A DNA stretch of 64,000 nucleotides, from positions 109,690,263-109,754,262 of the forward strand of contig CM054059.1 of NCBI GenBank assembly GCA_028641055.1. The letters are read 5' to 3'. Positions within the stretch are counted from its first letter, which is position 1; each line of letters starts with the position of its first letter. The position numbers and the translations under genes are program-made. The notes beneath the pieces are model-generated. The model was not told the DNA's origin, made no database searches, and worked only from the letters and a program-made list of their open reading frames with translations. This DNA comes from Alopecurus myosuroides. Lineage: Eukaryota; Streptophyta; Magnoliopsida; Poales; Poaceae. Shown piece by piece: positions 43,788 to 54,900 of the stretch.

Positions 43788-43790
43788 TTA

Positions 43791-44699
43791 TGGCAAGCAC
43801 AACATTGTTGTGTGGGTCACCCTCAGAGGGTACAGTGCCTAATCCACCTCCACAACACATGGATTTAAATTTAGTTTTGGAATCTGTAACCTCCATTGCT
43901 TTTAAACCAAAAATCCAATTTTTGATCTGTTTAAACATTTGGGTTCCTTACGACAAGAGATTCCAAACAGAACCGATATTGAATATATTTTGGAATTTTT
44001 TGACAATTTCAAATTGTGGCACTTGCTAAAACTCTATCAAACAATAAAAAAACTATGATACAATGTTAGACATGTTTGTTATTTATAAGTACGTGTAACT
44101 TATTTTTTGAAAAGTTTCAACGTCCTTTTTAGGTATAAGTACCACACATATCTAAGAAGGTTATTGTGTTTTGTGGTCACATGATTTATTTTGCTTGGAT
44201 AAAAGAGTTTATTGTATTATCGTCGTGTACCATACTTTCTCATAATGTTACAATGTGTGATAATGTGTGTCCCGATGTGATAATATAGTATGATAGTTAA
44301 AAAATAGTATATCTTGTTTCACCTTTTCCAAAATATTCTTTTTAAAAGTATGCCACCTATTTTGAGACGAAATAAAAAATTATGGACAAAAGTATATATT
44401 CTGTTTTAATGAGGCTCACTGTGATAAAAAAAATTGAGACTAATTTGTTTATTAAATTTGTATGAATATTATACTCATATGATTGAAATTTCAAAACAAA
44501 CTCAGTAATGTTTCAGTGCATCAAAATGTGTCAATGCGCCTCAAACCCTTTCACACGGTATATGAAAGTTTGTAAATAAAATGATCCAAGTTCAATAAAT
44601 GATCGCACCAGCCTTACCAACTATAGCAGGACAATTGTGTTGTTTGATGTTGTGGCATCGTCTGCGTTGATACCTGTTCTGAAGATGCGTCGGCAGAAT
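43791..44699. other. AT-rich intergenic sequence, no gene seen
   Basis: There are no ORFs of note and no clear repeat ends. 'tatcttgtttcaccttttcc' at about 44310 resembles 'tatcttgtttcgcctttttc' at 57173, so parts are probably old shared repeats. Confidence 0.4.
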
Positions 44700-44998
44700 G
44701 GCTCTGGAGCGTGCGCATGCCGTGCCCGCTAAGAGCTAACTGGACCGATTTCTGCTCCCGATCCGTGGTTTGGTTGAGCCCTCGGGATTTTTATAATATG
44801 CTTGGTGTGAGATGTGGGCAGACAGCCCTGATCATGTCTACCCCTTTCATCAAGCTGATACAAGTAGGGACAGATGTTGACAGGAAGGTGGCTTCAGACT
44901 TATTGATCTATTAGTTAGTTTGTTAGCTTTGTTAAATAATCAATAAAAAAATAGTGTGCATCATTTCGATGCAGCGGTGGGGCCTGAACCTCCATTTT
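44700..44998 (+). mobile_element. LINE 3' end fragment
   Basis: The stretch ends 'tgcatcatttcgatgcagcggtggggcctgaacctccattttgaaaa', a tail I recognise from grass LINEs. A short upstream ORF (44711-44914) may be the last of an ORF2. There is no long poly(A). Confidence 0.4.
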
Positions 44999-45685
44999 GA
45001 AAACAAACAACTATAGCAAGTATACAAAGAAAAATAGTGGCTAATGAATATGGCAAGTCTTTACCTCGTTAAAAATAAAAGTGTCAATCTCAAACAGTTT
45101 CATCATCTTTCAAAATTCGTCAAAAGATATTCAAGACCTGTCTTGTTTAAAGTCTTCTTCGCAAATATGCAATCGTATCATAAATAGGACTTTGGATTCA
45201 AAACATGAAATGCTGCAGGAAATGTGCGGTACTGCCCCGATATAACAATAATGCTACAGCTACAGGCAAAACTCTTACGTGATTTGTTATGGGTTTACGT
45301 GTGAATAGCACAGCGACCGCAAGCCCTTGAATCACCGGATGCAAAAGGAATTCCACCAAACAACTTTTTACATAACGCCTCCCCGAGAGGAGCCGGATTC
45401 CATTACCTCAGAGATAACAGAACAAGATCTTTACTTACAAGCCACACACCAGAACCAAAAACTAAAAAGGAAAGTCGAGCAACAAAAGGCACCAGCCACA
45501 CAATCCAGAGAAGTACTACTGAAATAAGAGTTTACGACAACCCACAACACAGTGGGGGAGAAATTCTCAGAACCAGAGTTTTAAAAACCACCCACAACCG
45601 AACAAGTTTTTCAGTCGAACTCGACTCCAAAACGGTCTTCTGAGCCATCTGCTTTCTCTTCTTCCTTCAAATAAAAGGGGTAGCA
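44999..45685. other. Probable 3' untranslated sequence of the minus-strand LINE and flank
   Basis: No coding region is supported. The part next to 45686 follows the LINE ORF2 stop on the minus strand, so it is likely its 3' untranslated region. Where the LINE ends cannot be told. Confidence 0.35.
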
Positions 45686-46565
45686 TCACCCCGAAGTCTC
45701 CTCATCTTCATCATCAACGTCATGGTTGGTACTCGCAGTTGTCCTATCAGATCCTCTGGCAGTTGCATCATAAGCCCTAACAGCCACATCTTGCACTAGG
45801 TCAGCACCTTCCAACAACATCTTCTTATCCTGCTCATTCTGCAAACCTGCCCAATATCGCAGAAAGACACACATATAACACACCATCTCAACAGGGGATG
45901 ATATAAGTTTTCCTTCAAAACAAGCATTATTACGAAGTTTCCACACTGCCCAGCACAAAGCAGCAATCCCAACTATATGTACATTAGTTTTCGAGGGAAA
46001 TTTTTTGGCTATCCACCAGAAGTAGTGAGTAAACCCTGATGGCCTGGCTGTAGCTCCAATAGCTCTACACAGGGAGCTCCACACAAAGCTAACAGCTGGA
46101 CAAGAGAAGAAAAGGTGTAAAATGGACTCATCCTCTGGGCAGAACCTACATAGTGAACTCCCAGTCCAATTCCTCCTAATCATGTTATCTTTGGTAGTAA
46201 TAGCATTATGCCAAATTAACCACAACCAGATTTTAATTTTCAAAGGGAGTTTTGCTTTCCAAAGTTGTTTAAAAGATCTGTCAGGCCCACAAGATGACAT
46301 CTTGTTATAAAGGGACTTGACAGTGAAGACCCCATTCCTAGTAAATTTCCATTTGGGAATATCTCTCCCCTCTCCCAATGCCACAGTGGTAAGCACACTT
46401 CTCAACTGTTGCACCTGCACTTGCAATGCTGGATTGAGCCATCTTCTAAAGGAAAATGCCCACCCAGATTCAAACATCTCTCTCACCGACTTATCCTGAT
46501 GTTGAGAAATATCAAACAGCTGAGGGAAAGTAACACACAAGGGGTTATACCAAACAACTACTCCC
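45686..46565 (-). pseudogene. LINE ORF2 C-terminal fragment (zf-RVT region)
   Basis: The minus-strand frame is open for about 290 codons to the stop at 45686. It holds the zinc-binding RT-associated domain: 'GVFTVKSLYNKM', 'LWKAKLPLKIKIWLWLIWHN', then 'LCRFCPEDESILHLFFSCP'. Endonuclease and reverse transcriptase are missing (5' truncation). It is a different subfamily from the LINE at 25-29 kb. Confidence 0.75.
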
Positions 46566-46596
46566 CATTTCGAAGAAAAAAAAAACAACTACTCCC

Positions 46597-47082
46597 ACGT
46601 TATCCCGTATAAGTTGTTTTCCATATGTTGTATCCCGTGAGTGTAGCATTACTCCTGCCGATATAATGGCCAAAATTCTCTCATCACCTTCTCTCAAAAA
46701 ATGTCGTTACTTGTTACTCTTAGCTCTAAGGTAGAAATGGCATATGCTGCTGAATTCTGTTGGGATTGCAGCAACACGATGGTTGCAAAAATTACGACCA
46801 AAAGAGGCTTTCCTTTGTCTATCTTCTACTACTTGCCTCGACCAAAAAGAGTACCCGCCGAAAGACGCTACTACCACTAGTCTAAAACCTCTCAATGAAG
46901 TTCGTTGACAAAATTGAGCAAGGACTGAATGCTAATTCTAGTTTCCGATCATCTGCATACATCATCCATCGGCAAAAAAAAGAGCAACCGTACGTATTTG
47001 AGCGGAATCGCCGGGCTGCTGCTGCATCAGTTGTCCATAGCATCGATCGAGGCGAGCTGAATCGAACGTGGCTGTTGGCTCA
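46597..47082. other. No feature seen between LINE fragment and GATA-finger gene
   Basis: There are only short ORFs. The part nearest 47083 should be 3' untranslated sequence of the GATA-finger gene. Confidence 0.4.
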
Positions 47083-50063
47083 TCAGTTGTCCATGGCAGC
47101 GAGGCGCGCGGCAGCGCGATCGGCGCGTCCGGCCTTGGCGGTGGCGCGGATGGCAGCAAATGTCGCGGCTTCGCTCTTGCGTCTACGCTTGAGCACGAGA
47201 CTGGGGGACACCAGGGAGAAGGCGGGGGTGTCCACCGGTGGGCGCTCCGTGAGCAGCTGCACTTCCATGGACTCCTCGCCGCGGGGGACCTCGGCAGCAG
47301 CGACCTGCATCTCGCCGGTGGCCGAGGTTTCGTTCCGGCGGTGCATCTCGAGTACATGGTTGTTTCTGTTGGAGTGCAGCAGGGGCGAGTAGGCGGGGCT
47401 ATTCGCCGGGCAGTACTCAGGAAGCAGCCACCCTTTCATCTTGAACACCACGCCGCACTCGTTGCACAGCGTGCGGGGGCCCTCCGGTCCCTTGCGCCAC
47501 CGTGGTGTTTTCTCCGTCGCGCAGCGTGTGCACCGCTGAACGGTCCCCTTCTCGGCGGGCGGGGAGGAAGTGGGGCCGTTCGCCGGTAGGTCCATAAGTA
47601 CGGCGTGCATCTCACCGGTGGCCGAGCTCTCGCTCCGGCGGTGCATCTCGAGTACACGCTTGTATCTGTTGGAGTGCAGTAGCGGCGAGAAGGCGGGGCT
47701 GTTCGCCGGGCGGTACTCAGGGAGCAGCCGTCCTTTCATCTTGAACACCGTGCCGCACGCGTTGCAGAGCGTGCCTCCCTCGCGCCACTGTGGTGTATTC
47801 TCCGTCGCGCAGTGTATGCACCGGCGCACGGTCTCCTTCTCCATCGCCGTCACACGCCGCCGCCCCTTGGTCCTCGCTCGTGGCACATCAGCAGCCGACG
47901 CCTCCTCTTCGACCTCCACCGCCATGGTCTCCACCGACGGGAACGCGTCCTTGTTCGAAAGCCATTCCAGCTCCTCCTCCTCGTTGGCGTCTCCCCAGGG
48001 CTCCTCTGAGCACTGCAAGGACGAATTCTTAGCATCTAGTAACAAAACCCGGCCGGTCATGGTCTCATGGAAGGAGGAACCAGGGTCTACCGTGTGGTCA
48101 AAGAAGGCATCCAAGCTGGCACCGACGCCGCAGGGTAGTGCTTCCGCCAGATCCGCCACATCGTTGCCAGCTGCCAGGTCCTCCTTGCTGCTCGAACGGC
48201 GCTCCTTCGAAGGGCGGTCTTGATGGCGGTGGGAGTTGGAGTCCAGCAGCCGCCCTTTCAACAACTGTTGGCCCCGGCGGCGGCGGGGATTGGAGAGCCG
48301 GCCTATCAAGAACCGTTGGCCGCACGCACTGCACAGCGTGCTGGGGCCATCCGGCCCCCGGAGCCACCTTGGCGTCTTCTCCGACGCGCAGTGCGTGCAC
48401 CGGCGACACTGAGGCGCCATCGCACCCCGCCTCATGGCCACCGCCAGATGGGCCGGCGCTGGTTCCACCTCCACCGCCATGGTATCCAATGTTGGGAACA
48501 TGTTGTTCAAAACACACTCATCATCCTGCGCCGCGGCCTGCCCCTCTTTTCCTTTTGCCACCTCTAATCCCTGAAACAACCAAAAGAAAAGAACAAGTCA
48601 ATGTATTTAGAGTTGCCTTGTTAACCAGAAACTCTGAACTGAATGTTTACCACAATTTATCTAAAATGTTAACCACAAACTCTGAGACTAATAGAATCAC
48701 CAGTAACGCACCGGTATAGTAATGCGTTTTGCCGCAATATAAAGGAGCTTGGTAGAGATGCTCAAGGACAGTGAGTTAACCTGCAGTGATGAAATTGGAA
48801 GACCTAATTTAGAGAATATTTAGTATAAGGCAGGATTCATATGTTTAGAACTTGGGAAGTTTATGAATGTGGGAGAAGCAATAAGTATGCAGATAGATTT
48901 TTCTTGTTAATCCAACTATCCAACTCTTTCCAGAAACACATACAAGCTAATCAAGCTTAAAGGCGGCGACGAACCTCTTGGCGTAATCTGTTGTGTTCTT
49001 CCTCTTCGCCCACTAGAGATTGCTGAATACGTTTGGCAGACAACTGAATATGTTTCTTACACCATGAGCTGGCCTGGTAAAAAATTCCATTGATTTAGGA
49101 AGAAAGATACTAGCATACATGCAAAGACAATAGGCAAATATTTGTCTTAAAAAAAGTTACCTTTGCACCAAGAGTAAGAAATTGCCCCAGACGATCAGTT
49201 ATATCCAAATCAGAGTATTTCAGAGCAACCTGCAGAATTGACTTGTGTAGACTGCAGTGTGACACACCTGAACATGTGGAATCAATCCAACATGCCTAAA
49301 TTGCTGTCAAGGCAACATACACATACTACTGGCAGAAGGAAACAGCTGGGAGTTACAGAATTGAAGCAACAATCAACTAAGCCGAAGAACTCCGTATATC
49401 AGCAACTACTTCTGACGGCAAGTAATGAAAGGGCAGCAATTTATAAGCATAAAGAGTAGACCTTGGAGTGGGAGTGGGGAAAAGGATACGAGAAGACCTT
49501 GGAGTATCAGGCCCAAATCATCCGCAGAGAACTCCTCCTCGAGTTGCTTGACAAGGGGAATCCTCTTCTCCGGAACCTGTCATAATTATCGCTAAAACGT
49601 TACTGCTTGATTGGATTCCATCACACGAAATCGATTCAGATAATCCACTGATGGCCGCCGAGTGGAGATGTGCGCCACATTGCGATGGTTAGAATCGCAC
49701 CACAATGCGATTCGGCGCACAGAGCCGAAGAGAAAACAATGCGACAGTTAGAATCGCACCACAATGCATGTACGGACTACGGAGCTGAAGAGCATCGACG
49801 CGACGAACACTAAAGTGCTAAACCCCTGCTTCCAGCCCACCTAGAAACCCCCACCTAGGAAAACACGGATTCAAGACCTGGAGGTCTCGGACCGAACCCT
49901 AGCAAGTGTGGATTTAGGAGCGGAGGGAACGAATTCGCCAAGTCGAGTTGGGGATGAGATGACGCACCTCCGAGGATCCAATGGCTTCTAGGAGGCGCCC
50001 CAGATCGCTGCTCTCCCTCCTCTCCGCCTCGCCGCCGCCTCCCACATCGCCGTCGGTTTCCAT
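47083..50063 (-). CDS. Protein with three GATA-type zinc fingers and a helical N-terminal module
   Basis: Five exons on the minus strand: 50063-49968, 49576-49490, 49229-49161, 49073-48975 and 48570-47083. All introns are GT-AG and phase 0, giving about 612 residues. Start: ATG at 50063. The first four small exons (117 residues) encode an acidic, then helical segment ('VPEKRIPLVKQLEEEFSADD', 'KYSDLDITDRLGQFLTLGAK') that I do not recognise. The last exon has three fingers. The first is CTHC-x18-CSAC. The second is CIHC with a spacer of only 14, then CNAC. The third is CTRC-x18-CNEC. Fingers two and three share the plant tail 'LLPEY.PANSPA.SPLLHSN' and arose by internal duplication. Plant GATA factors bind WGATAR in the nucleus and usually have one finger. 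If the fourth intron is not spliced, a stop soon after exon 4 would separate the two parts. Confidence 0.75.
49688..49767. repeat. 21-bp direct repeat in intron 1 of the GATA-finger gene
   Basis: 'gttagaatcgcaccacaatg' occurs at 49688 and 49747, 59 bp apart, with shared context before and after each. Confidence 0.8.
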
Positions 50064-50740
50064 TGCTCTCTCCCTCACTCACTCTGCTTCTCTAGCACAC
50101 ACGCTGGGTTCTGGATGGTTCGATTCCTTTTTTTCCTGGTTCTGGGTGGTTCATGGTCTTGGCGTCTTGTCTTGGGCGCCGCGTCCGGGTTTCCGCTTCC
50201 CGCCGCCTCCGCTGCTCCGCTATGAAAAAGTAGTTCGAATACCTGTCATTTATTTGGCTTGTCACCGCCCGTGATACTGGTCACAATATGCCACAACTTA
50301 TATCAAGTAAAATTGATCTCGTGTAATGTGTGTCCAACTTTGAGATAATTATTTTTGAGACGGAGGAAGTAAAAAAAAAAATAGTCTCGTGTATAGCTCA
50401 CGCCATAAGAGCACCTCCACGGCTCCCCGGACTTCTGGCTATCACCCTCCAACTTATGTCCTCTTGGGGTGTCGGATCGGTCTCCGGCAGGTTGGGGGTT
50501 GACGTCCACACCGGCGCACACCAAACGGCTGCCCAATCACAAGCAATCGTAAAAATAAGTTCGTTGATCAAAATCTCAGCCAGGAAGGTCAGCCACCATA
50601 AATTCGTCTACCAAAAGCTCCGCAGTAGGAAGGCTAGCCACCAAAGTGTGGGCGGACATCAAATTAATCTGGCTAACAACAGCACGCCCAACAGCAATGT
50701 CGGCCACCAAAATAACTACCACCATCAAAGAACGTGAAGA
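50064..50740. other. Upstream region of the GATA-finger gene
   Basis: The minus strand just before the ATG is GA-rich (leader 'agagtgagtgagggagagag'). No TATA box is obvious. 'tttgagacggaggaagta' (50353-50370) resembles the end of a Stowaway MITE, but no partner end is found. No gene is seen. Confidence 0.35.
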
Positions 50741-51830
50741 TCATTCTTGCGTCTCGGCGTCGGCCCTTTCTCTCCTCTCCTTCAGGGTGCGTGCGAACTC
50801 TTCGACAGAGTAGCTTTTTGATCCGGCTACATGTTCGTCGTGTCCGTAGACATGATCTTCAAGTGCTTGGATTCTTGCATCTACTTCACCTTTAGTCTTT
50901 GGTTGACTAAGAAGGTGTCCCAAACTAGCTTGTTCTTATCGTGCATCTTCTGTTTGAGAGCTAAGGACATGGCCACCTCCTTTATACATGACGCGATTGA
51001 GTTTTGGAGGGTGTCCGAAGATGATGTCTTGCCCCTCTTGGCCGCCGCTTTCGCTTTAATGTTCCAAATTGGCTGAGGGAATGTGTCGGCCCCCGACAAC
51101 TGGGTTTCATTCACGTCGTCGCCGGTCTTGCATCCCCCTAGTGTGACCGAAGTGTTGTCCACTTTGTGCACAATTGGTGCTTGTCCCAACAGTGAATCAA
51201 CGTGAAAGCCCTCTTGTCATATATATCGGCATACGTCAAAGGTCATCCTTCATCTAAAAACATGGCACATTTCAGATAGAGATGGATAAAAGCATATGCA
51301 CTCATTCAAATAGACCTGTGCTATGATTAGCTTCTTACTTTGTCGACGGGGTCTTTCCACTCTCATTTCTTTCCCATGTTTGGCCATGACACCTATGAAA
51401 CCAAACATATTGTCTCGTATGGTGCTCCACCGCTTCTCTACTGCACTCGGCTTGCAACCAATGTAAAACTCACTATATGGCATGTATTCTTTCCTTCCAC
51501 AAAACTATTTGTAAATCCTATTCCAATAGGAATCACGAGTTTGTTGTGCGCATGTTATATTGTATTGACTCACCGTCATTCACGATTCACACAACAATTC
51601 ATCCACTTTGACTATCCGAGTCTTTCCTCTATTGCCTCCCCCCTTGGTCTCGCCATAGCCTTTCCAGTCTCACCATTGTAGGTGACACCCTCGTCGCCCA
51701 TCTCCTCGTCGGTGTCTACGTGGGTGTATGTAAAGGGTCCACAAATAAGATCATTGATGGTGTCCTCTCCTTTATCCTGCATTGCCGGCGAAAACTCAAA
51801 CCACAATTCAAGTCCTAAATGGTCGGCCAC
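50741..51830 (-). pseudogene. Decayed SANT/NAM-associated protein gene (Harbinger ORF1-like)
   Basis: The minus strand holds consecutive pieces in different frames. 'SAVEKRWSTIRDNMFGF' (51250-51483 region) resembles a SANT/trihelix DNA-binding segment. About 51200 reads 'YDKRAFTLIHCW', then 'PIWNIKAKAAAKRGKTSSSD' and 'LVWDTFLVNQRLK' (to 50881), and finally a charged coiled coil ending at 50741. This order is that of plant proteins with a Myb/SANT domain and a NAM-associated C-terminal domain, often linked to PIF/Harbinger transposons. Several frameshifts and stops make it non-functional. Confidence 0.55.
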
Positions 51831-51976
51831 TTCGACAAATCCTAAAGGTGGCCAGAGTATAAGTGCGCCGGTGATGGAAAATGCGCGCCCGTTCTTGGGG
51901 TTTCTCTCGACGAATGGGGTGAGTTCGGGCTCGGGGACGATTCGAACTGAGGCGACACATTCATGGTCCGGTCCAC

Positions 51977-54900
51977 TGTCGCACCCGGACTTCTAGAGGA
52001 TACTCGCCGTTCCGTTGAACAGTAGTAGATTGGATTACGGGGCTTACCGGCACCCGCGTCCTCTTACGAGTAGGCCAACACACGTATGTGTGACAACCAA
52101 CCCCTATCTGTTCAGCGTCGACGTAAACTATCCCATAGAAATCAGGACACTTCCATTGACGTACTTCAAACCATACACACATGGTACGTCAACGGCGTTG
52201 AACAACTGATATCACAACAGATCTCTACGACACAAAAGATTGAAATAAGTTGCAAATGGCTCTCATTGGAGCAGAGATAGCAAATACAATCATTCAGGGG
52301 GCACATGCCCCAACAATACATCATTACATCACAGCGGAAGCATTCAACATGTCTGAGTACAGACAAGAACCAAATAGGCCTAAGAGGCCGGAACGAAAAG
52401 ACGGAGCCCATCCACGAAGTCCCGGATCCTGCCCGGGTCCGCTATCTACTCGTCAGCAGTCTCGTCATACTCCACGTCGTAGCCACCATGTAGATCCTCG
52501 GAAACGTAGGTCTGCGGAAACCACAGCCCCAAAGGGGTCAGTACATAAACGTACTGGCAAGCAAGACTCACAATTCACCAAAGTGTAACCCGTCAACACC
52601 AAGCACATATGCTTTGGGTTCAACGGAAGGAAGGGGATATAAAAGATGCTGCAACTGGCTGCTCTAACCAACTACAGAGATTCTATCACTTCCGGTTAAC
52701 AGAAAGAAGATAAGATCGAGGATGGTAACCAACTGAAAGATAACTTCAAGCAAACCCATCCTGTATCTCGCCCCTTATCCAAAGAAGCAATCCGAGGATA
52801 ACTCACACAGTTGAAAATAATGATGGTTCAAATTATTGTGTCAATAAGCCTATTACTAGTCAAGTTATTAATCATTGGGTGTAAAGTTGTTAATCATTAG
52901 GTTTAAGTTGTCCTGAGTACTTGTTAGCCAGTACTTTCACCAAGTAATCCATAACCGCGGAAAACACGGCTTCTCGAGAAGATTATCCCTGCAGGGTTGC
53001 ACCAATTTGGCCGTACACGCATGAATAACCCGCCAGATGGAAAGGCCCTTCCACCAAGCGGGGCACTCAACACAACTCAACTCTTCTCCGCATCAAGCCC
53101 AAAGAACCTTGGGCGCACGGCTAATCGAGCCCAGAAGAAAATGGACCCTCATAGCACTCTAAGAACGTGTCCCCCTATATGCCGACTACGAAAGTTCCAC
53201 CCTGGCCTGGGCTCGCAAAAACATGCATGCGGCAAATGGAAAACACGAACTAAATGAGGCGATTTGGACGAGATGCGAATCGAATCAAATTGAGGGGGGC
53301 GCCCATACTCGCTTCCCACATGCGGTTAGTGCGCTCATCATGGATCCGTAGACAAGACCCTTTTCCTATTAGGGTCGACACTAGAAGGCCTCAAAACCAC
53401 ACAGGGCCTCCTGTCGGTGCCTTATCATCAAATTATTATTTAACAGTAACATTAGCATGATTGATTGATTAAACATCGAGCCCCCAGAACATAAAAGAGT
53501 AGTAACAGAAAGTAACGGGTAACAGACTCGAGCAAAACAACCTAAGCATGCTAGTAAGACACTGGCTCAACCAAAGGGGTGATAGGAGTGGAGGTGAGGC
53601 AATATCAAGGTTAAGGAATTCATGTGATGGGTTCGTAACAGAAACGACTACTACTAGGGCTAGCAGAAAAGAACAACGGGAAGTATCGGTAACCAAGGTT
53701 GAAAGGAACATAGTGGTTCATGTGAGTGATAACTTGCCTGCAAAACCCAGTAGCCTGGTACTGAGCTAGATCCTTAGAAGGGGTGTCGTAAGTATCGTCG
53801 GTCTCACGTCGTCGTGTATCCGAGAAGAAGCAAACAAACAAGACAGAAATATAAACAATCAATAACATGGCATAGTGCACAAACATGGGATGATGCATGA
53901 CCATTTAATTGATGCAACAAAATAAACTAGTTGACAAGATAGAAACAGGATTAAATGGACCCATATGCAATTGGATTGCATATGGAAAGCCCATGAATTA
54001 AGTTGAAACATTTGTTTTACAACTAATCAACTTGTGTAAGTGAATTACCATGATGCATGGATGAAGAAAACAACAAAATAACAACAATAGATGCAAGTGG
54101 AAAAGAAGTTTAACAAGGTTTGGAAATCATTTATTAAGTTTGGAAAATTTGGTTACTTAAAGATGTCACACAAGCATTTGTTGTTTTCATCAAGTTAAAT
54201 TGTTCAAAATAGATAACAAAGTTCATATTTGAAAAGGTTATGCTTTTATGGTTTGAAAACATATTTTATATGTCCCAAAAGAATTTGATTTGATCAAGTT
54301 ATGAATTTAGCAATATTAAATGAATTAAACAAGGTTTAAATCATTTAACCAATTTTAATTATTCAAAACATGAAACAAATTTTACATTTGGAAAGATGGT
54401 TTAATTTTGCATGGAAAACATATTTCATTTGTGGAAATTGGATTTAAAATGAGCAAGTTATTATTTTGGCAATTTTAAATGCAATAAACAAGAAACAGTT
54501 GTTTTCAGCAATTTAAATTATTCAAAACATCAAACAAAATTTATAGTTGGAAAGTACATCAAATTTTAGTTGGATTACATGTTTTAAATTTTGAAATAGG
54601 AGTTAGGATGAATTTATTATGACTTAGACAATATTAAACAAGGTTTAATTGAATTTAAAACAAGTTTGAATATTATTTGAATTTTATTTATTCAAAACAT
54701 AAATTCAAATTCACATTTGAAAAGTTCACACTTTGATGGCTTGAAAACATATTCTGCATGTTCAAAAATATTTTATATTAAGCAAGTTATGATTTTATCA
54801 ATTTTAATTGAATTAAACAAGTATTAAATTATTTAGGCAATTTAAATTATTCAAACAATGAAACAAAATTTATATTTGAATAGGTTATTCAAAATGGTAT

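Noticed and set aside
47068..48719. Several long plus-strand ORFs (up to 217 codons)
   Set aside because: They are antisense to the GC-rich GATA-finger exon, which has clear domains and splice sites.
54300..54900. Possible matrix attachment or replication origin
   Set aside because: AT-richness alone is not evidence; the block is part of a repeat-derived LTR.
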